A stretch of DNA of 5,927 nt from Oligoflexales bacterium (GTDB lineage: Bacteria > Bdellovibrionota_B > Oligoflexia > Oligoflexales > CACXFL01), in the NCBI GenBank assembly GCA_028282865.1, contig JANQHA010000665.1, forward strand, positions 1-5,927, written 5' to 3'. Under the pieces are notes generated by a model that was not told where the DNA came from, searched no databases, and worked only from the letters and a program-made list of their open reading frames with translations. Shown in pieces: positions 5,621 to 5,927 of this stretch (position 1 is the first letter of the stretch; every line of letters begins with the position of its first letter). The translations under genes and the position numbers were made by a program.

Positions 5621-5927
5621 ATGAAATATTTGATCAGCTTTTTAGCTTTTATTATATCGACACTGGCATCCGGACAATTAGAGCAGATTACCCTGCCCTC
5701 AAATCTGCCGATACCAAGTGGTGATCAAATAAGCATCGAGATTCCGACAAAAGATGGTAACTCCCTTGAATCTACCATCGACCCCTACCTCCAAAATCAT
5801 TTAAGTCGGTATATATATAACCATGGGAACCCGATTGCCGCCGTGGTCGTAGTCGATGTCAAAACCGGTGCTATCCTTGCAATGGCTCAGGGGCGTGACC
5901 CTAAAAAATGGGACTCACCGTCCCACT
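5621..5927 (+). CDS. secreted penicillin-binding transpeptidase-type protein (partial, N-terminus only)
   Basis: The first 102 codons are present and the right edge cuts the gene. Residues 1-18 look like a signal peptide: Lys2, a hydrophobic core at 3-16, then ASG before Gln19 as a likely signal peptidase I site. After a linker of about 30 residues comes STIDPYLQ (51-58) and then AAVVVVDVKTGAILAMAQ (73-90). Together these resemble the opening of penicillin-binding transpeptidase domains (TxDxxLQ, then AAVVxxDxxTGxILAMxS). The catalytic SxxK, SxN and KTG motifs would lie beyond the window, so activity cannot be judged. The domain starts unusually close to the signal peptide, leaving no room for the glycosyltransferase of class A or the long dimerisation domain of class B proteins. 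The ribosome site is weak (TGGG, six bases before ATG). It is divergent from lptF, so two cell-envelope genes share a control region. A class D beta-lactamase-like protein is a less likely alternative. Confidence 0.65.
   Translation, partial: MKYLISFLAFIISTLASGQLEQITLPSNLPIPSGDQISIEIPTKDGNSLESTIDPYLQNHLSRYIYNHGNPIAAVVVVDVKTGAILAMAQGRDPKKWDSPSH

Noticed and set aside
1..5927. Search by eye for CRISPR repeats, tRNA or rRNA genes, insertion-sequence ends and phage genes
   Set aside because: No spaced direct repeats, cloverleaf-like stretches, transposase frames or terminal inverted repeats were seen. Nearly all of the window is ordinary housekeeping coding sequence.

Overview
This window looks like ordinary chromosomal DNA from a Gram-negative bacterium of moderate G+C (mid-40s percent by eye). 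An LptF/LptG-type protein implies an LPS-type outer membrane. The pyruvate dehydrogenase E1 is the two-subunit alpha/beta type, not the single-chain AceE type. The NhaA belongs to a divergent branch that I associate from memory with marine and deep-branching Gram-negatives such as Verrucomicrobiota, Planctomycetota and former Deltaproteobacteria. A Verrucomicrobiota or Bdellovibrionota-like host is a guess; nothing in the sequence proves it.

Layout. Five genes lie on the minus strand and a sixth begins on the plus strand at the right edge. Right to left along the minus strand, in transcription order, they are: an LptF/LptG-family permease component (4292-5479); an NhaA-type Na+/H+ antiporter (2961-4151); FabF beta-ketoacyl-ACP synthase II (1539-2774); PdhA, pyruvate dehydrogenase E1 alpha (540-1520); and PdhB, E1 beta, cut by the left edge (1-533). 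Divergent from lptF is the N-terminal part of a secreted penicillin-binding-type transpeptidase (5621 to the right edge).

Transcription units. fabF, pdhA and pdhB are packed with gaps of 18 and 6 bases, each with a GGAG ribosome site, and a good sigma70-type promoter (TTTACA-17-CATAAT) sits in front of fabF. They look like one operon that makes acetyl-CoA from pyruvate and uses it for fatty-acid elongation. nhaA is set apart by 140 and 186 bases of non-coding DNA, with a hairpin after its stop. lptF and the penicillin-binding gene are divergent and share a control region of about 100 bases. It holds a strong promoter for lptF (TTGCCA-17-GATAAT), a -10-like element facing the other way, and a perfect 12-base palindrome.

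The genes are all recognisable and I see no mobile element, CRISPR array, RNA gene or evident new system. The most useful anomaly is the 5' end of lptF. The conserved N-terminal sequence continues upstream of the only usual in-frame start codon (TTG), and the nearest ATG is out of frame by one base across a run of five G.
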